Shown here: in pieces, positions 1 to 8,876 of the stretch
Position numbering within the stretch: the stretch's first letter is position 1
Layout of the letters: each line of letters opens with the position of its first letter
DNA from: Stentor coeruleus
Lineage: Eukaryota > Ciliophora > Heterotrichea > Heterotrichida > Stentoridae
Reading direction: 5' to 3'
NCBI GenBank assembly: GCA_001970955.1
Contig: MPUH01000270.1
Span: forward strand, 1-64,000
DNA length: 64,000 bases
Made by a program: the position numbers and the translations under genes
Notes under the pieces: model-generated
Database searches by the model: none
What the model was told of the DNA's origin: nothing
The model's input: the letters and a program-made list of their open reading frames with translations, nothing else

Positions 1-14
1 CACCCTAACACCCT
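1..14. repeat. Telomere-repeat remnant (CCCTAACA period)
   Basis: The first 14 bases read CACCCTAACACCCT. They keep an 8-nt period: the tail CA of one unit, a full CCCTAACA, then CCCT of the next unit. From memory, CCCTAACA is the telomere repeat of heterotrich ciliates (Stentor, Blepharisma). A strand ending in C-rich repeats is what a left chromosome end should show. Only about 1.75 units remain, so a chance match cannot be excluded. Confidence 0.6.
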
Positions 15-945
15 TGTGTTTGTTTTAACACTAACTGAGGTATGGTCTGTTCCGTATTTGTGCTGATCACCCATACTTTATTAGCCATTCATATATCAAG
101 ATATTTATCTTTATGCTTCTCAGGGTAAATTTAATTTCCCTTTTTATAGAGTTCTTAGAATATTAAAAATCCTAAAATCAAAGATTTGTAGTTGTTTTGA
201 ACAAGATTATAATTAAAATTATTTTGATGTTTTGAAGTATTTTTTTTGAGGATTATGTTGAAAGAAAGTGATCTTTTTGGTATGGAGATTAGGAGAAAGT
301 TTTTAAACATGGAATGCTGTGTTTATGGTTTGGTTTGGAGTTAGGTAGAGAATTAAGGTGAAAAAAACTATGAAATAGTTGTGTAGTGATATTTAGAGAT
401 ATGAAGAAGTAGGGGGAATTAAAGATAAGTTGAAATTAGTTTTAAAAGTATGTTAAATGCTATTTTAAAGCTCCTGATGTTATAAGATGTGAATATATGA
501 TTTGAATGTAAAAAAAGATAGGTTTGATGATAAATAATAAAATAAGAATTTAGTTATTATATAATTCATTTTCTATAACATGAATAGAAACTAGGTATGA
601 TAAGATCATTGAATTTGATATTATACAAACAGATGAGAATAGGATGATTTTATTTGAAATTAGTTTATTTACAGAACTACTATTTTTTGTAAAATTTAAT
701 GAAATTCCTTTATAACACTTATCAATTTAATGCAGAGTTGTATTGTAAATTTTATTCGAAAACGTTAAGATATGATTTATAAATGGTTTCTATTTTTTTA
801 AAAAAAAATCCAATACAAAACTATAATCTTTTTAAACTAAGTAAAACCTTTCACCATAAATATCATATAACACATTACCAAGCATCTTAAATTCGAATAT
901 TTAAGACTTAGTACATCTACAATAATTAATAAATGCAAATGTTAA
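1..945. other. Gene-free subtelomeric stretch
   Basis: No convincing coding frame on either strand. The plus strand is mostly G/T-rich with long T runs up to about 650 and turns more A/C-rich after about 830. No internal repeat was seen apart from the telomere-like bases at the very start. Confidence 0.6.
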
Positions 946-1902
946 TTATAATACACACAAATTTTTAATTTTGGCCCCACCTCTAATATCTTTCATTATC
1001 CTCTCAGCAAGAAAAGCTGTATTCTTCAAAACTTTAAGTGATTCTTGCTGATAATTAATTAACTGTTTTTCAAAAAAATCTTGCTTAGGTGAGTTCCTTC
1101 TAATAGACCTCCTTAATATCCTATTCTTACTTTTTTCAATTTTCTCAAGTATCTCTTTACCTACTTTACTTTCAGACAAAATATGCAAACTCGGTATTTT
1201 TGACCTAAAAGCTTTTTTAAACGTAGTTGGTGTTTTGCTTTTCGGGCATGTTTTTTTACTAATCACTTCCTTAATAGGACTTGATTCCGAGCTTAAATTA
1301 TCATTAACATTAGCTTCTTTTTCAGGTTCTTCACAAACATTACACAAATTTATATAAATCCCCGGCTTTTTCCATTCTTTTTTATGGTTCTTCACAAACT
1401 CTTGGCTTTCCAAAATTTCCTCTATATCCGACTTCATATCTTTTTTCCCAGCTGTATCATTTTTATTAAAAACTGGCTCATTTTCCGATCTTTGTCTTTT
1501 AAGCTTAAGCAACTCCGCTTGAAGGTTTTCTTTATTTATAGTTCGATTCGGTCTATACGTCCTTCGAATCTTACAAAGTTTAGCTAACGAAATTTTCTCA
1601 CTTCTATAAGCTTTAAAAGTTTTTTCATCATTTTCAACAGATTCTGTGTTTTCTATTGAAATTTTAAAGTCTCGGCTTGTTTGACGAAAAATCCTACTTT
1701 CTCCTAGTCTTGTTTTTGGGACATTAAGTATCGAGTATTTTTTTTCTGAAAAACTCAGTTTTGACATGAAGTTTGTGTCGTCAATAATACTTGGAAGAGG
1801 GACTTTTTTTGACTTGATTTCAGCTGGTGTGTAACTACGATTATAGAGGGTTGTTGAATTATCGGCGGATAAACCTTGGCTACTCATTGTATGTCTTTTC
1901 AT
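946..1902 (-). CDS. Unknown basic protein, 318 aa
   Basis: Not recognised. The protein is rich in Lys, Ser and Glu, with low-complexity character over its first 230 residues. The last 80 residues look helical, with many charged residues, and it ends in C-V-L. The terminal Cys is at position -3, so it is not a CaaX box. There is no signal peptide or membrane segment. The first Met (M-K-R-H-T-M) is used, but Met6 is equally possible. The stop is TAA. It is the gene nearest the telomere and points towards it. A role cannot be inferred. Confidence 0.7.
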   Translation of the reverse strand: MKRHTMSSQGLSADNSTTLYNRSYTPAEIKSKKVPLPSIIDDTNFMSKLSFSEKKYSILNVPKTRLGESRIFRQTSRDFKISIENTESVENDEKTFKAYRSEKISLAKLCKIRRTYRPNRTINKENLQAELLKLKRQRSENEPVFNKNDTAGKKDMKSDIEEILESQEFVKNHKKEWKKPGIYINLCNVCEEPEKEANVNDNLSSESSPIKEVISKKTCPKSKTPTTFKKAFRSKIPSLHILSESKVGKEILEKIEKSKNRILRRSIRRNSPKQDFFEKQLINYQQESLKVLKNTAFLAERIMKDIRGGAKIKNLCVL

Positions 1903-2331
1903 TAGGAATACGTTAAAGAATTATATTAAAAATGGGAATTTAGATTTTTTGGAGGGAAGGTTAGGTTTTGGGAAAAAAATGTTATGAAGTGTAGGAAAAG
2001 TGTGGGAGAAAGTGAGGTAATGAGATTTTGAAATGGAATGAGGATTTTTTTATATTTAAGGATTGTTTTTGGAAAATTAGTAGAATAGAGAATAGAGGGG
2101 AAAGGCTAGTAAGGAAAGATGTTGGAGTAGTTTGGTAAATGGAAAATTGCTGAGGTGGTATGGGTGGTTGGAAATTAAGGATTGCTTTTGAAGAAGGATT
2201 TTTTGAAAGTTTAGTTATTTCTCAAGTAATTCATAAAATTAATATCCTCAAAGTACAATAAACCCCCCTCCCAATCCAACATTATAACTAAAGTCATACT
2301 TACTAAATAGAATTCTATTATATAATATAAT
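1903..2331. other. Intergenic, strong strand-composition switch
   Basis: No gene seen. From 1903 to about 2220 the plus strand is G/T-rich and nearly C-free. From about 2225 it abruptly becomes C/A-rich, with a C run at 2264-2269. This is one of the sharp G-to-C switches described in the findings. Confidence 0.6.
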
Positions 2332-3483
2332 CTATCTACGTGTTTTTGTCCCTGTATTACTCTTCGTTAGATTCCTATAATAAATATTAGTAAGATGGCT
2401 TTCAATCCACATATGCCATTTGTGCAAAGGTATTTTATCTTTAACTGCAACATCATACAATAACTTATAATTTACGTTAATATCTTCCAAATGTGGAGAA
2501 TTTTTCTTTACAACATCCAAAGTCTAAATAAAACTCACAGTTTTGAAAAACTCTTCATCAAATAAAACTTGAGTTTTAGGAACAGAAAGAACTGTAATAC
2601 TATCTTGTGTGCAAATATTATAAACATTAGTAGGGCTCAAAAATGATCCTCTAACTGACATATTCTCATTAGGAATTCCACTTTCTATAGAAAACTTTGA
2701 TACTTCTTGATAATTATCTTCATAATCATCAATATCAGTTTTAATACTCATATTCACAGGAGATTCTCTAATACTTTTTCTCTGTAAAAACTGTAGAATT
2801 TCCATTTCCCCTCTATTTTTTCTACCCATATTATTCTCAAGTCTTGTAATATCCTTATTTAATTTTTTAACTTCTTCCTCTAAATTCGCACATCTAATTT
2901 CCGCATCAATTTTCGCTTCTATTTACAAAATACTCAAAGTTAAATCATACTCTTCCCTAAACTTTAAAGTCATATCATTAATCTCAGCACTGAATCTATC
3001 TAAACTTATACTATCCAGACTCATATTCATTTTGTTTTTTGATTTTTCTTTGAGCAATTTGTGATAATCATCATTTATCCTTTCTAATTCATCTTCTGTG
3101 TTATCAAGTGAGCTTATTATTTCATGGTTTTTTTCTTGTAATAAAATGACTTCATTTTTCCCTACAGTAATTTCAGTTTCTAAATCTTTGATTTTTGTAA
3201 AAAGTTCTGTTTTTTCCTCATTAGAAAGCTTAAGCTTTTGTAATAAATCTTTGTTAGAACGAATAAGGAATTTTGATATCCCAATAGCCGCTTTTAAGTC
3301 TTGTTCACGTTGAGTTATTTCTTTAAGAGCATTTTGAAGTTCTATTTTAGGGTTATTTTCATGTTTTTTACGTTTTTCTACATATGGGGTAAGTAGGTCC
3401 TGCTCAAGTGAATCAAGTATTGGAAGGATTTGAAAAGTTTCAGAATTTTGATCTGATCCACATCTAGTGACATAAGCAGCCAT
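2332..3483 (-). CDS. Coiled-coil protein with CC1-box-like motif, 3 exons
   Basis: Three open frames join through two 15-nt introns (2919-2933 and 2524-2538) into one 373-aa protein. Unspliced, the frame stops at TAA and TAG inside or just beyond the introns. Residues about 45-175 form a strong coiled coil. Residues 60-77 (E-Q-D-L-K-A-A-I-G-I-S-K-F-L-I-R-S-N) line up without gaps with the CC1 box of BICD/HAP1/TRAK/Spindly-type dynein adaptors (E-x-D-L-x-x-A-A-x-x-G-x-x-L-L-x-x-N), although the second Ala and the Gly are replaced. The family match is inference. The gene diverges from a STIL-like gene with only 25 bp between the start codons. Confidence 0.75.
2524..2538 (-). other. 15-nt intron
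   Basis: Coding-strand sequence GTGAGTTTTATTTAG. Removing it reads through to the frame encoding the last 62 residues of the coiled-coil gene. A at intron position 10. Confidence 0.85.
2919..2933 (-). other. 15-nt intron
   Basis: Coding-strand sequence GTATTTTGTAAATAG. Removal joins the 186-codon frame to the next frame, giving an uninterrupted charged helical sequence. A at intron position 10. Confidence 0.85.
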
Positions 3484-3508
3484 AGTTTATTATTAGTTTA
3501 ATATATAA
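3484..3508. promoter_or_regulatory. 25-bp bidirectional promoter region
   Basis: Only 25 A/T-dominated bases separate the two divergent ATG codons. The plus side carries ATATATAA directly before ATG. The minus side carries TAATAATAAACT. Both transcripts must start within or next to this stretch, so their 5' leaders are extremely short or the promoters reach into the neighbouring coding sequence. Confidence 0.6.
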
Positions 3509-4948
3509 ATGGAAGAAAATAAAAGACAGCACAGAGAAAATTTTACTAGTGCAGTAGTTTTAAGAAGCATTTCTTTATATGCTTCAAGAGGATTGTTATG
3601 GTCTCGAATTGGTAATGGTAGATGTATAGAATTAGATGCAGGAAGTTTTATACCAGTTCTCAAAATATGTGATAATTTTAAACTTTCTTTGATGAAACTT
3701 GTTAAAGATACGGATTATACATTGGATATTGAAAGATATATAAAAGGTATAGCAAGCAATTTAAATACTAGAGAATTAGAACTACAGGAAATACAGTTTT
3801 TGTCAAGGACTAAGAAAAATGAAGTTTTAATTAAGTTGATTCATTCAGAAGATATTGAAAGAGAAGTATTTGAAGGGGTACTTTCAGGGATAATGAATAA
3901 AATAGATAGTTATGAGGAGCAGGAGTATTTGTCACATAATGATATTTGTGTTACGCTTATACAATATTATATGTATAAAAATTCTTTGAGGACGTATTTC
4001 CATTTGATATACCCTGAAGTTAATTTTGTTTATCAGCCTATAAACCCAATAAAAATTGTATCAACCCCATTGAGTATGAATTTGACTAAAAGAGAAGATT
4101 ACACATACAAATTTCAAACAGGCTACTTAACCATGGACCAAAAAAAACGCATCTTGCCGTTAAAGGTCAAAGATAACAATATACTAAAATATCCTCTTGT
4201 TGGGGTTTGGGCAACAGGTATTAAAAACAACACCCATCAAAATCCTCTTATCTGGTCATCATTTATCCGTTTCATAGAAAGTCAAGCCATTCGTGAGCGT
4301 ATTTCCCCATGTCCTTCAAGCAACACATTTCTTTATGTCTACTTCTCCCCAAAACCTTTATTTTATGAAATCTCTACTCAAGGTAAGTCTTCATGGAAAC
4401 TCATATCAAAAACCCTTAAACCTAACAATTTTGAAATCAAATTTATAGGTGATGATTCAAGTTCTTTACGACATGAAACCCCAAATTCACCTTCATCTAT
4501 ACACACAAATGGAGGGGAGAAAAAAAGCATGACTGCTTCTACATCTTTAAGCGAAGGGAGGTATAGCCGAGTTCAATCAAGTTTTGAATCTGATACAACT
4601 GAAAAAATGATATTGAAACATAATTTAATGCTTAAGAATCTTGAAAAACAAATCAATGAGCTTCAAAATGTTTTAACTGAACCTAAATATGTAAATGCTG
4701 AAACTAATACAACTTCATTTTTTAGTAAAGGGAAAGATGCTGCGATGAGATTTAGTAATAGAAGACAAAGTGCTGGGATAAGAGAAAGTAGGGATAGTAT
4801 ACCGGTAAGTAATCCTTTAAGAAGCTCATGCAATTTAGAGCTTCGAAGTACAAGATCTGATGTGACTATAACTGTTCCAAAAATTATATACAAGCCAGAT
4901 AGTGATAGTGATGAAGATTCTGATAATAAGATAAATTATATTGCATAA
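3509..4948 (+). CDS. STIL/Ana2-like centriole (basal-body) duplication protein
   Basis: 479 aa. The best-recognised part is residues 228-290: P-L-V-G-V-W-A-T-G-I, then P-L-I-W-S-S-F-I-R-F-I-x-S-x-x-I-R-E-R and F-L-Y-V-Y-F-x-P-K-P-x-F-Y-E. This follows the N-terminal conserved domain of STIL (SCL-interrupting locus protein). A short coiled coil at about 365-392 matches the position of the STIL/Ana2 oligomerisation coil. A clear STAN motif was not found. STIL/Ana2/SAS-5 bridges PLK4 and SAS-6 at nascent centrioles; in a ciliate it would act in basal-body assembly. The C-terminus is Ser-rich and acidic. The match was made by eye, so a profile search should confirm it. Confidence 0.6.
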   Translation: MEENKRQHRENFTSAVVLRSISLYASRGLLWSRIGNGRCIELDAGSFIPVLKICDNFKLSLMKLVKDTDYTLDIERYIKGIASNLNTRELELQEIQFLSRTKKNEVLIKLIHSEDIEREVFEGVLSGIMNKIDSYEEQEYLSHNDICVTLIQYYMYKNSLRTYFHLIYPEVNFVYQPINPIKIVSTPLSMNLTKREDYTYKFQTGYLTMDQKKRILPLKVKDNNILKYPLVGVWATGIKNNTHQNPLIWSSFIRFIESQAIRERISPCPSSNTFLYVYFSPKPLFYEISTQGKSSWKLISKTLKPNNFEIKFIGDDSSSLRHETPNSPSSIHTNGGEKKSMTASTSLSEGRYSRVQSSFESDTTEKMILKHNLMLKNLEKQINELQNVLTEPKYVNAETNTTSFFSKGKDAAMRFSNRRQSAGIRESRDSIPVSNPLRSSCNLELRSTRSDVTITVPKIIYKPDSDSDEDSDNKINYIA

Positions 4949-5017
4949 TATGTAAACATATAAAAGATCTTAATCTAAATTGGTCTTAGGTCTCTTACTA
5001 TTTCTAGCCATATAAAT

Positions 5018-5437
5018 ATGTTCTGGGCAGACAAAGTAGTCAAAGGAACTGATTTGAAGTTAAGTTCTTCAGAAGATAAAGGCAATACCTTGCACATTTC
5101 TCAAGTCATCTTGCAAGGAACTGATGCTGTTACTCTCTGGATAACCCATAATGACAATAAATATCCCTTGGCTCATTTGTCAAGCTCTCAGACATCCGTC
5201 CCAATTGACTTATATTTTGAAGTCCCTTCTAACACAACTTTCTCATTAGATGGTCCTGGAACTGTTAGTCTTCTTGGGTACTTTGAACCTGGTTCAGAAA
5301 ATAGTCTGTTAGAAGAAAGTAGTGAAGTTGAGGAATTACCTGTGAAAAAAGCCCCAATGGTCAAAAATGCACAACAAAAACCGGCGGTTGATGAGGAAGA
5401 TAGCGATGAAGATAGTGAAGATGATGATAAAGAAGAA

Positions 5438-5487
<50 letters not shown>

Positions 5488-5977
5488 GGATGAAGATAGT
5501 GAAGAGCCTGTAAAAGCAGCCCCACAAGCAGCCCAACAAGCAAAACCTAAAGTTCCTGTTCAAGCAAAAGGTGGAGATGATGACGACGATGATGATGACG
5601 ATGATATGATAGATGAAGATGATGAAGAAGATGAAGAAGAAGATGACGATGATGAAAATGAAGGATCTGGAAAACCATTCAAAAAGCAATGGGATAAAGG
5701 AGGTAAAGACTTTAACAGAGGTAGAGGAGGAGATAGAGGTGGTTTTAATAGAGGAGGTGATAGAGGAGGATTTCATAGAGGTGGTGATCGTAGAGGATTT
5801 AGAGGTGGAGATCGTGGGGGGTTTAATAAAGGTAACTTCAGAGGTGGAGATAGAGGAGGTTTTAAAGGTGGGTTCAGAGGTGGAGACAGAGGAGGGTTCA
5901 GAGGTGGTGATAGAGGTGGATTCAGAGGTGGCGATAGAGGTGGATTCCGTGGCAAGAGCAACTTTAGAAGAGGATAA
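5018..5977 (+). CDS. Nucleoplasmin-like domain protein with acidic tracts and RGG tail
   Basis: 319 aa. Residues 1-92 start M-F-W-A-D-K-V-V-K-G and contain L-H-I-S-Q-V-I-L-Q-G, ending in G-T-V-S-L-L-G-Y-F. This is the nucleoplasmin-like (NPL) fold shared by plant HD2/HDT proteins and insect/yeast FKBP39/46-type proteins. Two long Asp/Glu tracts follow (about 120-165 and 185-222). Residues about 235-319 form an RGG/GGDRGGF repeat typical of nucleolar RNA-binding proteins. The likely role is a nucleolar histone chaperone or ribosome-assembly factor. No FKBP peptidyl-prolyl isomerase domain is present. CATATAAAT lies just before the start codon. Confidence 0.75.
5438..5485 (+). repeat. (GAT)16 microsatellite encoding poly-Asp
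   Basis: Sixteen perfect GAT codons in the first acidic tract of the nucleoplasmin-like gene. A pure codon run such as this is prone to length change. The reverse strand gives a spurious His- or Ile-rich frame. Confidence 0.9.
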
Positions 5978-6030
5978 AATTAGTTATATCTAATAATGCT
6001 GTCACGCACTTGGGGTATATATGAAATTAG

Positions 6031-6342
6031 CTAGGATCTGCGACTGCCGCGAATACGTCCACGAGGAGCTCCTCTCCCGCGTTTGGCTTCCAGTCTAATG
6101 TTTTCAGCTTTTGTAACAGCTTCTTCACTTACTCTAACGTACTTAACATTGTTTCCTCTTACAAAGCATTCATCGATATGGAAAAACTTATCCCCTTCAG
6201 CTTCTGTTATAGTTACATCATAGAGTTTAAAGTTCATATAATAATCTGCATACTGAATATATCCATTATAGCATTCACCTGATTTAAGTTCAATTGATAC
6301 AGCTGAGCCTATAGCTCCATATAGAACTTGCATAGGTAACAT
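6031..6342 (-). CDS. LSM4: U6 snRNA-associated Sm-like protein LSm4
   Basis: 103 aa, the expected core length. It starts M-L-P like LSm4 orthologues. The Sm1 motif covers about residues 12-45 (V-x-I-E-L-K-x-G-E-C-Y-N-G-Y-I). The Sm2 motif is E-C-F-V-R-G-N-N-V-K-Y-V-R-V. The tail is Arg/Gly-rich (R-G-R-G-A-P-R-G-R), a known LSm4 and SmD feature. LSm4 is part of the LSm2-8 ring on U6 snRNA and the LSm1-7 ring in mRNA decay. SmD3 is the main alternative, but the M-L-P start and the D-K-F segment favour LSm4. It converges on the preceding gene with about 50 bp between stops. Confidence 0.85.
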   Translation of the reverse strand: MLPMQVLYGAIGSAVSIELKSGECYNGYIQYADYYMNFKLYDVTITEAEGDKFFHIDECFVRGNNVKYVRVSEEAVTKAENIRLEAKRGRGAPRGRIRGSRRS

Positions 6343-7195
6343 AATTACAATGTATAAATAATTATTTCATTTATTGGGGAATGCAATTAGATCTTGGGGA
6401 AAAAAATAATGATAAAATTTTGTATGTAAATTGTATTAAGTTTTTGTGTTATTATGGATTTTTCTAATGATTATATATGCATTTTATATGAATTTTAAAT
6501 TTTATATTGGCTAAATATGTGGCTTTTATATGATTTTTATTAAGAATTATGATAAAATAATATTGAGTGGAGGTTTAAGGAAATTATGGGAAAGGAAAAC
6601 CATTCTGGCCTTATCTTATTATGAAGTTAACTAGTTTTTTATTAGGATTTTATTATTTTTTTTTATGATTCATATTGTCTGGTATTTGATTTAACTTAAC
6701 TACGGGTAGACTTAAAGTCATCTTTGATCCTTTATTGTTTTGATAGAGTATCATTTTTTTGGGAATATTAAAATTTGAATAGTGGTTGATGATTTCGTTT
6801 AGTATTTTGAAATTGTGCTCAAATAATTTATATTTTTTATCACAGTTNATTTGAATAGTGGTTGATGATTTCGTTTAGTATTTTGAAATTGTGCTCAAAT
6901 AATTTATATTTTTTATCACAGTTTATTAGCAACTTTAACAAGTATTCAAGTATTTTTTTAAAAACTTTAATTCCGTATGTGAACTAGCTATACTATATCT
7001 TCAATCAAACTATCATCTCTCTTATACTAAAACCATATCAAAGAAATCCCTTTATTTCTATCCTAATAAATTACTAATTTCAAAATGAAACTCCAAACAT
7101 CATCACACTAAATCCAAAAATTCATTAAATAAACCAATAAATATTTTCAACACATTATCATAAACTCATATATTATCTATTTTCCACAATCAAAC
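6343..7195. other. Intergenic with a duplicated gap
   Basis: No gene seen. It contains a single-N gap (6848) flanked by 75-bp direct copies. The plus strand changes from G/T-rich to C/A-rich near 6960. Confidence 0.6.
6773..6923. repeat. 75-bp direct copies flanking a single N
   Basis: Bases 6773-6847 and 6849-6923 are the same sequence on either side of the N at 6848. This is most simply two overlapping contig ends left unmerged. Confidence 0.85.
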
Positions 7196-8689
7196 CTAAA
7201 ATTTACCTCTTAACGGGTAAACAATTTCAAACTCTCCCTCCAAAGCACTTGGGTCCTTCCTATCCAACAAAGGTATTAAATCTTCCCTATCCATAAGTTT
7301 CAAATAAGTCCTACAATACTCAAACAAATGGTCACTTGGATACACAGTCGCTGCAATCAAAAAGCACTCAATTCCTCTTTTATAATCCCCTTCAAAGTTT
7401 ATAATATTCAATCCTAAATTGACCCAAGCTTTAACAAACCCAGGCTTTATATCAACACAAGCCTTAAAAACCTCCGCAGCTTCTTCATACTTTCCTTGTT
7501 TAGTCATAGCAACACCAATTTTATTAATAATATCAACATCACCAGGTTTAAATTTACTAGCCATTTCAAAATAATACTCTGCTGCATAATAATTATTAGC
7601 AACAAACTCCATAATACCCATTGCCATATACACATTTGGATCATTAGGGTTAATTTCAGAAGCAGTCATATAAATTTGTTGTAATATTTCAAGTGTAGCT
7701 CCTTCAGGGACAATTAAACCTGAATACTCAGAATTCAAAGTTATCCAGCGAGTAAAATATTCAGCTAATAAATTGTGATCATATGTATTAACACTTGATG
7801 TACACATACATAATAATTGATCAATGTTATAAGGATCAATAGCTAAACCGGATTTAAAACAAAAAGATGCACGATCGTCACGGTCAACATCGGAAAAAGC
7901 TTTACCATATAAAAGCCAGGCTGCTGAGTTTTCTGGCTCGCGTTTGACGGCGATTTCAAGTAGGGCTATAGCATCAGCATAATGACCTTGTTGGAGTTTT
8001 AATTGGGCAAGTTCAAATGGGTTTTCTATAGTCGACTCATATGGGTTATCTTTAAGTATTTCATTTTCTTGAGGTTTATCCCATGCTGCACCCCATTGTT
8101 TTAAAAGCTCTTCTTCGTTTATTTCCTCTTCATCTTCAGGATGAGTTTCTTTCCACACTTGGTCGAAATATGATTTTTCTTCTTCAGTAAGACCATTCCA
8201 AACTTTTTCTTGTTCTTTATGAGCAGGTTCATTCCAGACATCACCAAAATCTTCAACTACTTGACCATCTTGTATTTTTGCTTTGCCACTATGAAGCCTT
8301 TCAACAAACTTGAAAAACTCGCTGTTTTGGAATTTTGGATCGTTTTGGGCACTTAAAGCATACATTATTGACCCAGCTGTTTCTTTTATATATTCTTTTT
8401 CTAACATTGGGTCTAATTGACCTGGATTTTCATGCCAAGCTTCTTCTAGTTGATTATGAGATTCTGGATTAGCCCAGATATCTTCAAGATTTGGGTTATG
8501 AGCATCCCAATGTTCGGCGAAATGATCGAGATGAGCTTCTGCTTCAGCTTCTTCCCAAGTATCATGTAAATGATCATCTCCTATGTTTATGAATTGATGA
8601 TGATGTTCAGGGTTAATTAAGGTGTTAACCATGTTGCTGAAAACGTTGCCCCCTTCGCAAGAGTCTAGAAAGTCTTTAGAAGGGTTCAT
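7196..8689 (-). CDS. PEX5: Peroxisomal targeting signal 1 receptor Pex5
   Basis: 497 aa. The N-terminus has the conserved Cys at residue 11 (D-S-C-E-G-G-N-V), the site of export-linked ubiquitination in Pex5, followed by several Trp-containing motifs of the W-x-x-x-F/Y type (such as E-E-A-W-H-E-N and D-V-W-N-E) used to bind Pex14/Pex13. The C-terminal half (about 215-470) is a TPR array including N-P-F-E-L-A-Q-L-K-L-Q-Q-G and G-K-Y-E-E-A-A-E-V-F. It binds C-terminal SKL-type signals in the cytosol and carries cargo to the peroxisome membrane. No intron is needed. Its presence implies functional peroxisomes. Confidence 0.9.
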   Translation of the reverse strand: MNPSKDFLDSCEGGNVFSNMVNTLINPEHHHQFINIGDDHLHDTWEEAEAEAHLDHFAEHWDAHNPNLEDIWANPESHNQLEEAWHENPGQLDPMLEKEYIKETAGSIMYALSAQNDPKFQNSEFFKFVERLHSGKAKIQDGQVVEDFGDVWNEPAHKEQEKVWNGLTEEEKSYFDQVWKETHPEDEEEINEEELLKQWGAAWDKPQENEILKDNPYESTIENPFELAQLKLQQGHYADAIALLEIAVKREPENSAAWLLYGKAFSDVDRDDRASFCFKSGLAIDPYNIDQLLCMCTSSVNTYDHNLLAEYFTRWITLNSEYSGLIVPEGATLEILQQIYMTASEINPNDPNVYMAMGIMEFVANNYYAAEYYFEMASKFKPGDVDIINKIGVAMTKQGKYEEAAEVFKACVDIKPGFVKAWVNLGLNIINFEGDYKRGIECFLIAATVYPSDHLFEYCRTYLKLMDREDLIPLLDRKDPSALEGEFEIVYPLRGKF

Positions 8690-8876
8690 TATTAGGGATA
8701 ATTATTAAGTATGGATTTTTTATTAGGATTTGTGGTGATAGGGTGTGAAGATGATTTGGTGAATGTTTGGTGAGATTTTTATTGGTTTTGGGAAATAGTG
8801 GAGGGGAAATTAAGGATATCGTAGTGATTTGGTTTTTGTGGAGAAATGTGATTCTAGTATTAAATTAATATAACTC

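Noticed and set aside
946-960. CaaX box on the first gene (ends L-C-V-L)
   Set aside because: The Cys is third from the end, one residue short of a CaaX motif.
5336-5776. Ile- or His-rich minus-strand frames opposite the acidic gene
   Set aside because: They are mirror images of the GAT and RGG repeats in the nucleoplasmin-like gene.
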